Translations under genes and position numbers: made by a program
Notes under the pieces: generated by a model
Seen by the model: only the letters and a program-made list of their open reading frames with translations
What the model was told of the DNA's origin: nothing
Database searches by the model: none
Source of the DNA: Pseudogymnoascus destructans
Taxonomy: Eukaryota > Ascomycota > Leotiomycetes > Thelebolales > Thelebolaceae
Direction: 5' to 3'
Assembly: GCF_001641265.1 (NCBI RefSeq)
Contig: NW_020167520.1
Coordinates: forward strand, 1,116,001 to 1,180,000
Length of the DNA: 64,000 nucleotides
In this document: positions 30,181 to 41,553 of the stretch, piece after piece
Layout: every line of letters starts with the position of its first letter
How positions within the stretch are numbered: the stretch's first letter is position 1

Positions 30181-31243
30181 TCAGTTGCTGTCCGTTGCTT
30201 CCTTAGCAGCATCACGAACCTCCTTTCCGCTTGCTCTGTAGTAAATATCTCCACCCCAGCGCATTGCACGTGCTATGGCGAGAGTTGGACTGTCGATCGC
30301 TGGTCTGACGTCGAGATAGAACACTGGCTCGCCTGCCTCATCATCCGGCGCCTCGTAGTAGTCAATCACGTATCTGACTTCGCTGGTTTTGTCGCCAATC
30401 TTCCGCTCCACATACCAGTCATGGCGATCGAAGGGAGGCGCGGTCCTAATTTTGTTGTCAGCACAGTGATGAGCCAAATCTTCACCTGGGTCAACATACT
30501 TGAACCTGGAAGGATATATGCCACCCAGAAACTGGACCATCGCCGCCTTCGGTGTCATCTCCTTTGGCCGCCCTTGGAACCTCATCAACTTCGGATCTGC
30601 CTCGTCCATCACGCCGCTCTCCATAATGCCCTGCTCTCCCTTCATGCAATTCCTCCAGCCATCGCCTAGGCCCTTGGCAAACAGGCCCTCCCAGACGCGG
30701 ATCTCGTTCCATGCGCCCTCATTCAAAAAGTTATGAACAGATACCATGCTTGTCACATGCTCTGGATCCGTATCATGGTATCCCTTTCGCAGGAGCGCAT
30801 TGTACATTTGTTGTGGTGAGGGGTACTCCCAGTTCCCACCGGTACCCTTCGGGATGGTCGATGGCTCGCGCTCAATGTCTAGCGCCACGGTCTGCTTCTC
30901 GGCCCGCTCCTGCGAGAGGTCGGAGAACATGAAGTTGAGAGGATTGTACTTGGAGAGTTTTTCTGTGGTGGTGGGCTTTCGTGGCTCGGAGGGGACGGCT
31001 GCGCTACCGCTCGGAGGAGTGTAGGGGCACGCGGATTCTTGGCTGATGGGTGCTGGCGCGGGTTTGAGAGCATCGACTGACTTTTGATGCATGGGACATT
31101 CTGGCTGCGATGATATTAGAAAGGAAGAATCGGAGTATGGAGTTCGCGACACTTACCGGAGGGCTGCGGCTTTTATCGATGTAGGAGGCGTTATGGTGTG
31201 TTGGGGGCGTCGCAGGCGCTTGGTCTGCCCAAAACCATCCCAT
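30181..31243 (-). CDS. CYC3: Cytochrome c heme lyase (holocytochrome c synthase)
   Basis: It attaches heme covalently to apocytochrome c in the mitochondrial intermembrane space. Exons 31243-31157 and 31104-30181 (52-bp intron) give 336 aa. Two Cys-Pro heme-regulatory motifs are near the N-terminus (ECPMH about residue 32, ACPY about 55). The catalytic domain includes YNPLNFMFSDL, MVSVHNFLNEGAWNEI with the axial-ligand His (about 153), FDRHDWYVER and RYVIDYYEAP. It could be the c or c1 lyase; I did not separate these. Divergent from the ABC1 kinase gene, also mitochondrial. Confidence 0.95.
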
Positions 31244-31764
31244 GTTTACGATATGACGAGTAGGTAAAGATTCGTCCAAATTCAAGAAGGACGAACTGCG
31301 GGATAATGGGAGTATGCGGATGGGTTATGGGCGTGGAATGAAGGCAAAATAGAGGAGGAGATAAAAGTTTGTCGACTCTGGGGATTTAAATTCTGCCATT
31401 TTGAACGCCAATTGCGGCATAGATTGGTTAATCAACGCCCCTAACAAGGCTATGCGACGAAAGTGTCGAATGCTGTATACAATACATACATGTAGACGTT
31501 GGAAATAATATTGAATTTATATTTAAATATTGTATTGTTAAACACATAGTATTCATTTTTGCGCCATGTTTAAAAGTTATTTTCGCTGATCAAGGGCCTT
31601 GCCACTATGGAACATCGGCCTGGTACCTGCCTGACGTCACGGCTTGAAGTCGGTACTCCACTCCCGATGACAGCACTTCCATCGAGAATTCTACCACGGC
31701 GCATTCATGGAGAGCGGTTGTTTCTTTGTTTAGGCCAGCCCATGGCCATCATCTTTTCGCGGTG
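31244..31764. other. Divergent intergenic region, heme lyase / ABC1 kinase
   Basis: 520 bp with AT-rich stretches around 31490-31560. It carries both promoters. No gene or repeat recognised. Confidence 0.4.
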
Positions 31765-33920
31765 ATGAGGCATATTCTTTCGTTCAGCCGACTGTGTCTC
31801 CGGAAAGGCCTGTCACAAATTCGACCCTCAATCGCCTGGCAAGCCCGCACCGCGAACCGCTTTGCGGCAGCAAGAGCCCAATTCCGTCGGCCGCCGAACA
31901 ATGGGGGCAAACTGCTGCTGGCCTCGGTGGCGGCCTTGACGCCCGCGTTTTTTGTTCAACTCTCCGAGCAGCATAACGATGGCACCGACAATACTGGGGA
32001 GGAACGGATGTTGGAGGCTTCGCGGGAGGAGATAGAGAAGAAGCTGTCTGACGACGACGAGGGACTTTTCCGGATATTCAAAGGCATAATTATTTTTCTC
32101 GACCTGAATATATGGGAGCCGCTGTGCACTGGGTTCAGATTCCTGCACTTGGTTATCATATTCGTCCCCGTGATCGCTGCCGTGCCTTTGATTTGGATTG
32201 GACGGAGACAGGCTGGGCAAGACCACGAGAGGTCTGGAACGCTATTATGGTATCGATTCCTCGTCAACTCGATGGAGCGCGCCGGTCCAGCTTTTATTAA
32301 GGTACTATCTCTATCCGTCCTTCCTCCAGGCTATGCTAACAATTGGCAGCTAGGCCAATGGGCCGCATCCCGATCCGACATATTCCCAACCCAGATGTGC
32401 GAGATGATGTCCCAACTACACTCCAACGCACCCGCACACTCTTTACACGACACAAAGCGCATCATTCGGCGCGCTTTCGACCACCGCCCGTTTGAAGATA
32501 TCTTTGAGGAGTTCGAGGAACAGCCCCTCGGTGTCGGCGCAATCGCACAAGTCTACAAAGCAAAGCTAAAGCCCGACCTCGCCGTGCCAGGCGACCCAGA
32601 TCTCGCTGATCACATCGAGTTCCGCAAGACCGTGCGCCATAATGTGGACACCCTGATCAAGAATACCCCGCAGCGCGTGCCGTCCAACTACGTCGCGATC
32701 AAGGTGCTACATCCAGGCGTCGAGCGTCTCGTGCGTCGCGACCTGTGGATTATGGGATTCTTCGCCAGCGTACTCAATGCGATCCCTACGATCGAGTGGC
32801 TCTCTCTACCCGACGAAGTATCGCAGTTCGCGTCCATGATGCGCCTCCAACTGGATCTGCGCATCGAAGCAACCAATCTCCTCCTATTCCGTCGCCACTT
32901 CGCCGACCGCACCACCGCGTGGTTCCCGTACCCTCACACGGCCTTCACAACTCGCCAGGTCCTCGTCGAAGAGTTCGCCCAGGGTATCCCCCTCGCGGAC
33001 TTTATGGAGAACGGCGGCGGTGTCTTCCAAGAGGCCATCGCGAACGAAGGCCTCGACGCCTTCCTGCGCATGCTCCTCATCGACAACTTCGTGCACGCCG
33101 ATCTGCACCCCGGCAACATCATGGTGCGCTTCTACCAGTCCTCGAAACCTCACCTCCCCTTCTCAGGCAACCCCCCCGACCCCGCCACCGCCACGGACGT
33201 CACAGAGACAGTCCTAGAGCGCCTCCGCCCCTACCGTAAACGCCGTGACAAGGCTGGCTGGGAGGACGAGCTCGCGCGCATCGACGCCGCCGGTTTCCGG
33301 CCACAGTTGATCTTCATCGACACAGGCCTAGTGACGGAACTCAACGCCACGAACAGGCGCAACTTCCTCGACCTCTTCAAGGCGGTCGCCGAGTTCGACG
33401 GTTACCGCGCTGGGCACCTCATGTGCTCGCGCTCGCGGCAGCCCGAGGCCGTCTTAGACCAGGAAGTCTTCGCGCTGAAGATGCAGCACCTCGTGCTATC
33501 TGTGAAATCGCGCACGCTGGCGCTGGGGAGCATGCGTATCGGAGATATCCTGCATGAGGTTCTCCAGATGGTACGCGCGCATCACGTGCGCATGGAGGGG
33601 GACTTTATAAATGTCGTCCTCAGCATCCTGCTCTTGGAGGGCAGCGGTAGACAACTCAACCCGGATATCGATTTGTTGTCTAGTGCGTTGCCGATCTTGA
33701 GACAGCTTGGGGCGCAGAGTGGTGGTGGGATGCTCAGACAGGGGGATTTCAGTATGTTGAAGGTCTGGGCTGGATTGGAGGCGAGGAAGTTCATGCAAGC
33801 CAGTGTTGAGGATGTGAGTTTTCTTCCCTTTTCTGTGTGGGTTTGATAGGGTGAGTGGTTGCTAATATTCGACAGGTTGAGCGTGCGGTGAAATATGACC
33901 AGCTCTCACCAAATGTATGA
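31765..33920 (+). CDS. ABC1/ADCK (UbiB) atypical kinase, mitochondrial, ADCK2/Cqd1-like
   Basis: UbiB-family proteins act in coenzyme Q homeostasis. Exons 31765-32301, 32350-33813 and 33876-33920 give 681 aa. The 48-bp first intron keeps frame and is easily read through; removing it creates the family motif KLGQ in FIKLGQWAASRSDIFP (about residues 177-192). Other motifs are EEQPLGVGAIAQVYKAKL (Gly/Ala loop), YVAIKVLHP (Lys), and the catalytic HADLHPGNIMVRF with FIDTGLV. The N-terminus is Arg-rich with a later hydrophobic span, fitting mitochondrial import. The long insert between HADLHPGN and FIDTG suggests the ADCK2/Cqd1 branch; that is inference. Confidence 0.9.
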
Positions 33921-34338
33921 GTGGCTACATTATGGATATTTAATTGGTAGGTAGGAATAACCGCGCGATGCCGACAATACGGCAGGGGCTATGTATATAG
34001 GCGTTTTGGTATAGGAATTGGCGAGAGGAAGGATGATAAGAGGAATAGTAATGTGAATACTCCACTATATATAGACGAGATAGACAGGCAAATATACCAA
34101 TGAGCGACGTACGAACAACAGGCACCCACCCCGTAATCTTCACAACACATAATTACGCAGAAGAGCTGTCTTTACGATGCCATCTATCAATTTACGACAA
34201 CCCCCTTTCCGAATCTGGTGATATACAGAAAAAACAAAACACGATTCTATCCACATACCCAGCGCCAACGCCACCATAACCCACACCTAATTACCCTACC
34301 TCCATCACCCCACCACCACTAAGACAAGAAGACAAACT
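33921..34338. other. Convergent 3' region ABC1 kinase / Yta7
   Basis: 418 bp, no gene. C-rich just before the Yta7 stop. Confidence 0.4.
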
Positions 34339-37300
34339 TTACACCCTCCCCTCCACCTCCCCCACCACCTCTCCAAACACATTCGCGACCTCCACCCCAA
34401 CACGGCTGCGATTCCACTCCCCCCTCCCCTTCCACAGACACTCCATCATCTCCCGATACGCCATCTCCAGATCCTCGACGCCCCATCCGTCTGTCCTGCT
34501 GACAAACATCTCGAGCAGCTGGGCTAGGTACACCTCGTCGATGATAACCTCCTTCTGGCTACTCGCCGCCACGCTGACTACTTGACTTGGTTCCCCAGCC
34601 GTGCTAGCTAGATCCTGGTCCGAACCCGCGTGAATGCTCGGGTAAGCGGGTGTAGGCGCGCTAGCACCACCAGGCTGCGATGGCGTGGATGTGGAGTGCG
34701 ATACCGACGCCGACGAGGCGGTGGGTGGGCGTCCGTGAACTTGGCTGTGCACCCAGTCCTGGCTCTGCGTATCAGGGAGCTGGCTATCCCCCTCACCATG
34801 GCCATGGAGATGCGAGCTGTACTGCTGGCTCCCACCATGGCCGTTCGTGAGCTGCGTGCTCTTGTCACCAGAGGACTGTTCCGTTTTGCGGCCCGAAGTG
34901 GTGGTGGAGGCGTCGTTGAAGAGGGCGGTAGGCGAGACGTCGTGGGGGAGGGATTGGAATGCTGAGCGTTGGCTGAATTGGCTTCCTTGCGTGTTCAGTG
35001 CCGAGGGCATGGAGGTGCGAGAGCGGAAGAGTGAGCCACCGGTTGTAGCGGGTGGTGGGGGCATGTTTTGCGAGTCGATCTGGGATGCCTCGTCTGTGCC
35101 GCCCATTGCTACGTCGTCGCCGCCGCTGTGGCGTGTGCTTGGGAGCGATGAGCCATTGCTGAGACGCTGCTCGCTTGATAGGGAAGAGTGCGTAGCCGTC
35201 CCGTTCGAGAGGGAGGTCGGCGTGCTGAACAACCCTGGGGCGCGGGACTTCGGCGTTGGCATCCCGAGGACGATGGGCTCCTCTCTAGATCCTTCGGCGG
35301 GGATATCCGAGCCGACGAGGATGGCCTCCTCCTCAGCGCGCTTGCGATACTTCTCTGCCTTCTCCTTGACGCGCTGGAGCTGTCGCTGGTACACGTTCTC
35401 ACAGTCCGCGACGACAGGGTTGGCCTCGATGAGCGCGAGATCAACCTCGACGTTCGCGAGCAGCTCCTTCCCTCTGAGAGCACGCTCCTGGTCGCCGGTG
35501 TTCTTCATATCCTTCGCCAGCCTACGGATATCGGCCACAAAGTCCTTGGGGCGCGCGTAGAACCCGTTCGACAATCTCTCCTCAATCGTCGTCGTCTCGA
35601 GGTTATAGAAGAACTTCCCTGTCGCGCTGTCCCTCAGGCCAGATACGCCATCCTTATCCGTATCCAGCTCGTACGGGCGGAATTGCACAACGTCCGGACG
35701 CACGTAGTTGGGGTCTTGCTCATCGTAGAGGTACTGGATGACGGACTGCGGGACGGCAGGGTTGCGGAACTTGCGGTACTTCTTCTGGATCTGGTCCATG
35801 ATGGGCTGGATCATCACCTTGAGTGTATTGAGGGTCTGACGGTCGCGCTGCTTGAGGGCCTTCGTCTCCTCCTTTGTAGGGATGCGGGGAGGTGGCGGAG
35901 GCGCGATAGCGAGTGTATCAAGCTTGCGGAGCTTGCGGTTCACGGGGTCGGGGAAATCAGTTGGTTGTTTCTTGATATACTCGATGATATTCTTGAAGAA
36001 GTCTTCGCGATTGCGCTGTATACTGTTAGCAAACCTGACCCCAAGAAAACCATTCTCCCCAAGAAATAGGACGATAAACTTACCCTCGACGGCCTCGCGA
36101 TCAAAAAGCGGTTCTTCTTCGTGAACCCAAACAAATCCCGAATCATCTCCGGACTCGCCTGATCAGGCTCCGCATCGCATATCCCAAGCACCAGCACCGG
36201 ATCCGTGGGCGGGATTCCCCTCAGTAGCCCAAGGAAAGTGGTGATCGCCGAGTCGCTGAGGGTGTGATACCACGTATCCACGCCAGGCAAAAAGATCACA
36301 CTCGGCTTATGCCTCTTCACCTCCGCAAACAGCTGCACGATGGCCGTCTCCGCCGACCTCGCTGAATCGCTATAGATAGTCGGCAGATCGAAACTCTGGA
36401 CGTGCAGCCCCTCAAAGTGGTTAAGCAGCGCAGACCCAAGGTACCCCTGCCCCATCCCAGGGCCTCCACCGATCAGCAGCCTTGGACGGAAAACGCGCGC
36501 CTTCTCAAAGTCCTGCGCCAGCGTCTCTCGGCCAAAACCCGAGTCCGCGTCCTCGTACTGCTCGTATAGCGCCTCCTGAAGGGCCGTCGTCTTCTTCTTA
36601 ATCGGAATAAGCCCATCCAACAGCACCTCAATAGACTTCAGCTGGTCGCGCAGGAGCGGCTCTACAGCCTTGGGCAAGGGCGCTGCGCCAGATGACGTCG
36701 CACGCTCCGAGGAGGGCACCATCTTCTTGATCGACAGCATGAAGTCCTTGGCCGTGATCTTGATCTTATCCGGGTCAACGATCAACTTATCATTCGACGA
36801 GTAGATCTGCGGGTACGTGCGCTGAATCGCATTCAGCGCCGCCTCCGTGCACAGCGCGCGCAGATCAGCACCTCCATACCCCTTCGTGACGTGCGAGAGG
36901 CTGTCCTTGAACTTATCATCCACGCCCCAGTCGCGGGTGTGGATGTCGATAATGGAGCGTCTGCCCTCAATATCCGGTAGGGGGAAGTAGAACTCGCGAT
37001 CGAAACGACCCGGCCTTCGCAGAGCGGGATCGATGTTATCAGGTCTGTTCGTCGCACCAATCACAATAACTTGTCCACGGCCATCCATACCGTCCATAAG
37101 CGCGAGCAGGGTGGACACGATGGAAGCGTGGATCTGCTCCTGCTTGCTTGAACGCACAGGCGCCAGACCATCAATCTCATCGAAGAAGATGATACTAGGC
37201 TGCGTCTTCCGCGCCTCCTCGAACAGCAACCTAAGCTGGCGTTCCGCCTCTCCGACCCACTTACTCAGCGCATCAGCACCCTTGCGCATGTAAAAGGTGA

Positions 37301-39347
37301 TCTTGCGACCCCCTGACCCAACACTCGCCGCCAATGCTCGAGCAAGAAGCGTCTTTCCCGTACCGGGTGGACCGTGGAACAGTACACCTCGAGGAGGGGT
37401 GACGTGGAACTTAAGGAACAACTCCGGGTACAGCAGCGGCATCTGCACCATCTCCTTCAGCTGGTCGATGTGACCCGCCAACCCGCCGACCTTGCTGAAA
37501 TCCACATTCTGGTCCACACCTAGTGGATCCGCATCAGCAAGCGCCTTCTGGCTCTTGATCTTGCCGAGATTGTTTGGCGTCCCCCCAACAGCCGCCATGG
37601 GTTCGGTAGGATTCGCTTGTCCGAGACCAGGGAGCAGACCAGCAGGCATGCCGGTCGTAGGCGTCATACCAACATTACCCGCCACGCCGGTCGGCCGCGC
37701 CAAATTCTCATCGTCACTACTATCCGAGTCGGCTCCTCCCGCAGCGCCCGTACCCCACGGTCCAGGGCCCGTAACAGGCGTCGGGCCGCCACCACCACCA
37801 AATGGTCCATACGTCGTATGCAGCGTGCGCTCCCACTTCGCCTGACTCCCCGCATTACGCTTAGTCCTCCCCGACGCAACTGGCGCCGCATCCTCGAGGT
37901 CCTCGTCTGCAGCATAGATCTGGTCCATAGGTTTGATAGTGTAGTCGACGCGTTTGCGCTCGCGGCGGCCCATAGACTCGTACAGGATCTCCGGGTCACG
38001 ACGCGGTCTTGGCCGACGCCGACCATTCGCCTTCAACTCCGCCGCCTCCTCAAGAAGCTCATCGGCATCAAGGGCCTCGGAGTCGCCGTCGGAGTCGTCG
38101 CGTCTGCGCGAGCGTGAGCTCTTCGATTTACCGTGGGCGCCACGGCCGCGGCGTGGGGTAGAATCAGTGTCATTGTCACTTCCCTTGCGTTTGCGGGGCG
38201 AGACGTCGGAGGCAGAAATATCTTCTTCCGATTCTTCGTTGGGCTCGAAGTCGCTGGTTTGTTCGAGGCCGGCCTTTTGGGGTTGTGTGCGCTTCCGAAG
38301 ACGTCTGCCTCCGGGTGGTGTACTGGGTTCGCCCTCGACGGTCTCCTTAACGGTCTGCCCGATGTTCGTGAGTGTCTGGGATACGCTCGTCCGGTTAACA
38401 CGCGTACGTGAGACCGGTAATTCATCGTCTTCATCGTCGTCCTCCTCATCGTTAGCCCCATCACCAGCAGCAGCAGCAGTTGTAAGTTCCGCGACGAGAT
38501 CTCCCGTGCCTTCGTCCTTCTCAGAAAATGCCTGCGTATCATCCTTCGTAGCATGACTATCACCAATCTCAATATCCCCCTTCGTCTCCTCATCAACCTC
38601 GATCGCCTCCCCATCTCCACCCCACCCCTCCTCCTCCTCAGGAAGGGTAGACTCATGCGAGGCCTCCAAAATCGTCTCCCCTGCCGGCATCTTGAGTCCC
38701 TTCCCGCCCCTCATCGGCCTCAACGCCTTCGAATTCTCCGGCGTAGGCGACGACCCCTGCACCACAGCATGTCTCCCCGAATTCGACAGCGCCACAAGCC
38801 CCTCATCCACCTCCTCAGTATGCGCCCTCGTATTCCTCCTCGGCCGATTCGCCGCCGTCGTCGGCTCCGCGCTCGCGCGAACGCTTCCCGCGCGAGTCGT
38901 CCGCTTCGAGCTGGGCACGGGAGTCTTGACTTTGAGTGTGATCACCATCTTCTTCGGGCTTCTGGTATTTGGCCGGGATATGTCTTCGTCGTCATCATTG
39001 TTATCAGTAGCCGCATCCTCTGCATCGCTCTCGCTCTCCTCATACTTGACGCTCTTCTTCACAGCTCCTCGCAGCGGCCTCCCCGTCTCCGTCCGCTCCG
39101 GCTCCTCCGCCTCCTCATCGAAGCTCTGGTCGAGCAGACTGTCATCTGTCAAGTCATCGTCATCGTCATCGACGTCCGAGCCGCGGTATTTCGCGCGCTT
39201 CTTCTTCTTCGCGCTCGCGCCGCCCTTGGACTTGGAGCGGCCGACGGACTTGCGGCTTGTGCGGCGCTCGGGGCCGGACTCGTAGTCGTCGTCGTTGGAG
39301 TCGGATTTGTTGGGGTCGAAGTGTTCGAGTTTGCGCTTGACGGGCAT
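34339..39347 (-). CDS. Yta7/ATAD2/Abo1-type bromodomain AAA+ ATPase
   Basis: Chromatin AAA+ ATPase that handles histone H3-H4. Exons 39347-36084 and 36015-34339 (68-bp intron) give 1646 aa. The first about 600 residues are acidic/basic and disordered. AAA1 has Walker A GPPGTGKTLLARAL (about 662), Walker B IIFFDEIDGL (about 722) and the arginine-finger region ALRRPGRFDREF. The second AAA domain is degenerate, with GGGPGMGQ (about 959) in place of Walker A. The C-terminal region after the intron (LKVMIQPIMDQIQKKYRKFR.. and NYVRPDVVQFRPY) aligns with the bromodomain-like part, followed by a Ser/Gln-rich tail. It is the largest gene in the window. Confidence 0.93.
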
Positions 39348-40394
39348 CGTGGCGGTGGGTGATACTGTGGTGTGGTGTGGCGGAGAATAGAGTGTGTCAG
39401 ACTTGGTTCGATGGATGGAGTTCAGCTGTGCTGCATCGCAGGAGCGACTCTGATGGGAGCAAGTAGTTAGCACAGTGTATCTCCGTATCAAGATCAATGA
39501 CGGCAACGAAAGTAAACCCACATGTTTCGTTCGTAGTCTCCAACCTTCGTGGCGCGTACCTCTCTCTCCGTTTGTCCCCTCTCAATCCTCCCCAACCGCG
39601 ATTCCAAACCCGAAACCGCGTATGCGCCGAATCGCCAATGTCCCCCCTAGCTCACTAGCATCCAACGCGCCTCGAGAATAATATCAACACAAACTGACGC
39701 AAAAAAACCTCACAAGAAAATCAAAATCCGGGCTCCTATTCCTTGGACAATTGGACGCTTGGTAATTCGATGGTCGCTCTTCTGGCTATTCCCCCATCCC
39801 TCAGTCGCGTTTGTCGCTTGGGCCTTTCTCGCTTAAGGCACCAAGGCAGGAATTTTGAAAGGGGGGTGGCGCTAGTGATTCGCTAGTGGCGATTTGAGGC
39901 GGAGAGTTTTTGCGCGAAGGTGTCTGGGACGATTGAAGGACGAGGATGCGATGGAGATGGTTCTCATCCAAATTCCTCCCCATAGCTTCATATAATCTCG
40001 GAATTCCTCCAATTTTCGCCGGGAGGCATGCGACGGGTATTAGGCTCTGAATTTTGGGCACTTTCGCCGCGGTGAAGGGGGATATTTACACCATACAGGA
40101 CTCTCTAGTTCTATTTATTCCTTTGTCCGTCTCTCCCATATGCCATCCCCAGGTTCAATCGACCTAGTGCGGCTCGAAAGCTTAAATCGTCGTGCATGGC
40201 GCGTTGGTTCCTGACCGCGTCAACGGCCTCATGTCACGTGGTAATATGCACCCTTTCATACATCAGATTAACCCCCTGATCCCTAATCGTGCCGCCTAAA
40301 GGTCTAGAGAGAGGGACCGAGTTAGCTGAGGATTAATACTAACTATTTGTGCTGATAGAGCTTATTTCTCTTGTTCCATCTGTTAGTAGCTGGC

Positions 40395-40485
40395 TTACTT
40401 ATTGTAGCCGTGAGTGATTGAATGCCTTTAGTTAAAATATAGTTGCTGTAATCGCTGTTATGTGGAGGTCCTCTTTAGACTTGCT
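40395..40485 (+). repeat. Dispersed short repeat, copy 2
   Basis: It shares agtgattgaatgccttt and tagttgct..tcgc with 19790-19885, spacing conserved. Both copies are intergenic on the plus strand. Confidence 0.55.
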
Positions 40486-40718
40486 ACGCAGTTCATACAC
40501 ACAAATCACGTGATATAACCCCATTTCAGCAATGCTCAAAAAATGTGCAATCCGGATGCTTAAGATTCCTAGCTCCGGCACTTCTCTCTAAAATCTCTCT
40601 GTGCCATCCGCCACGATCTGACTGTTGTTTAAATGCTCAAATCAACCCGCATTCATTAGCCACATATTATTCTCCACCCGTCTTCACCTCACAAACCATC
40701 CATTCAACCCCCCCCAAA

Positions 40719-40961
40719 ATGACTGCATGTGCCCTTCCACTCCCCGCCTTCCCATCGTCATCCTCGTCCCCCATCTCGCTCCCAAGCTGCCCAATCAAGC
40801 AAGCAACGAGAGTCGAGAAAGCTAATCCTGAAAAACAACGAAACAACGGAACCCGCAGGACTGGGGAAAACGGATACTCAGCAAGACAGGTAAAAAACAA
40901 AAAATCAACGACGCTCAGAATGTTGGATGATCAGACACGGTTCCCGGCGCACACGGGATGA
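40719..40961 (+). CDS. Doubtful small ORF (80 aa)
   Basis: ATG in a good context (caaaatga). The product is Ser/Pro-rich then Lys/Arg/Asn-rich, with no known domain, signal peptide or conserved motif. It is isolated between two minus-strand genes. It may be chance or the first exon of something I cannot follow. Confidence 0.15.
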   Translation: MTACALPLPAFPSSSSSPISLPSCPIKQATRVEKANPEKQRNNGTRRTGENGYSARQVKNKKSTTLRMLDDQTRFPAHTG

Positions 40962-41331
40962 GTTTGTTGGTGACTAAAAAAACGCGAACTGTGAAAGTAG
41001 GTGGTGGTTGTGTGGAGATGCGAGTGAGTTGGTGTTATGCTGGTGTGTCGAACGTAATGCCGCACAAAGAGCTGAGGAGAGATGAGAAAGTCATCATGTC
41101 GCTGTATCGAGTTTTCCGCGAGGACGAAAATGAAATCAAGTATAGCCAGTTTCCTCCCAACCAACACGTATTTCTTTCGATCGAAAAAAGCGACCAATTT
41201 CAAATCTCCCCCTATTTCATGATCTTTCTCGCTAGCCGGCCACCAAATAGAAAAACAGGCGAACGCAAAACGAACCATAATGAGAAAACAAAGTGTGGAG
41301 GAGGTAGGAAAGTCACCCAAATGCACGCAAG

Positions 41332-41362
<31 letters not shown>
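41332..41362 (+). repeat. A31 homopolymer
   Basis: An uninterrupted run of 31 A on the plus strand, downstream of the BNI4-like gene. Length may be inexact in the assembly. Confidence 0.85.
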
Positions 41363-41364
<2 letters not shown>

Positions 41365-41553
41365 GCTCAAAAGGTGCTGTTTCTCTCTGTGCGCCCATTA
41401 CACCCCGCAAATGCCATGGAAATAAAAACAACGTTCGATAACGAAAGATGGACGCCTGACCTGAGAAAAGAAAAAAAGCGCGGGGACGTTAAAACGTTGC
41501 CGGCTTTGGTAGAGCAGAGAACACCGCCAATTTTTGTGTAGTCGTGATGATCG

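Larger units (their letters stand above)
39348..41553. other. 2.2-kb gene-poor region between Yta7 start and BNI4-like end
   Basis: It contains the Yta7 promoter, a dispersed repeat copy (40395-40485), a weak 80-codon frame from an ATG at about 40719, and a 31-base A run at 41332-41362. I see no gene I would defend. Confidence 0.4.

Noticed and set aside
34847..39362. Long plus-strand frames (about 200-293 codons) opposite the Yta7-type gene
   Set aside because: Composition is the complement of acidic and Ser-rich codons. No motifs or start context.
41332..41362. A31 run as the tail of a retroposed gene
   Set aside because: No recognisable coding or SINE-like sequence precedes it and I found no flanking duplication. 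It may be a simple homopolymer.
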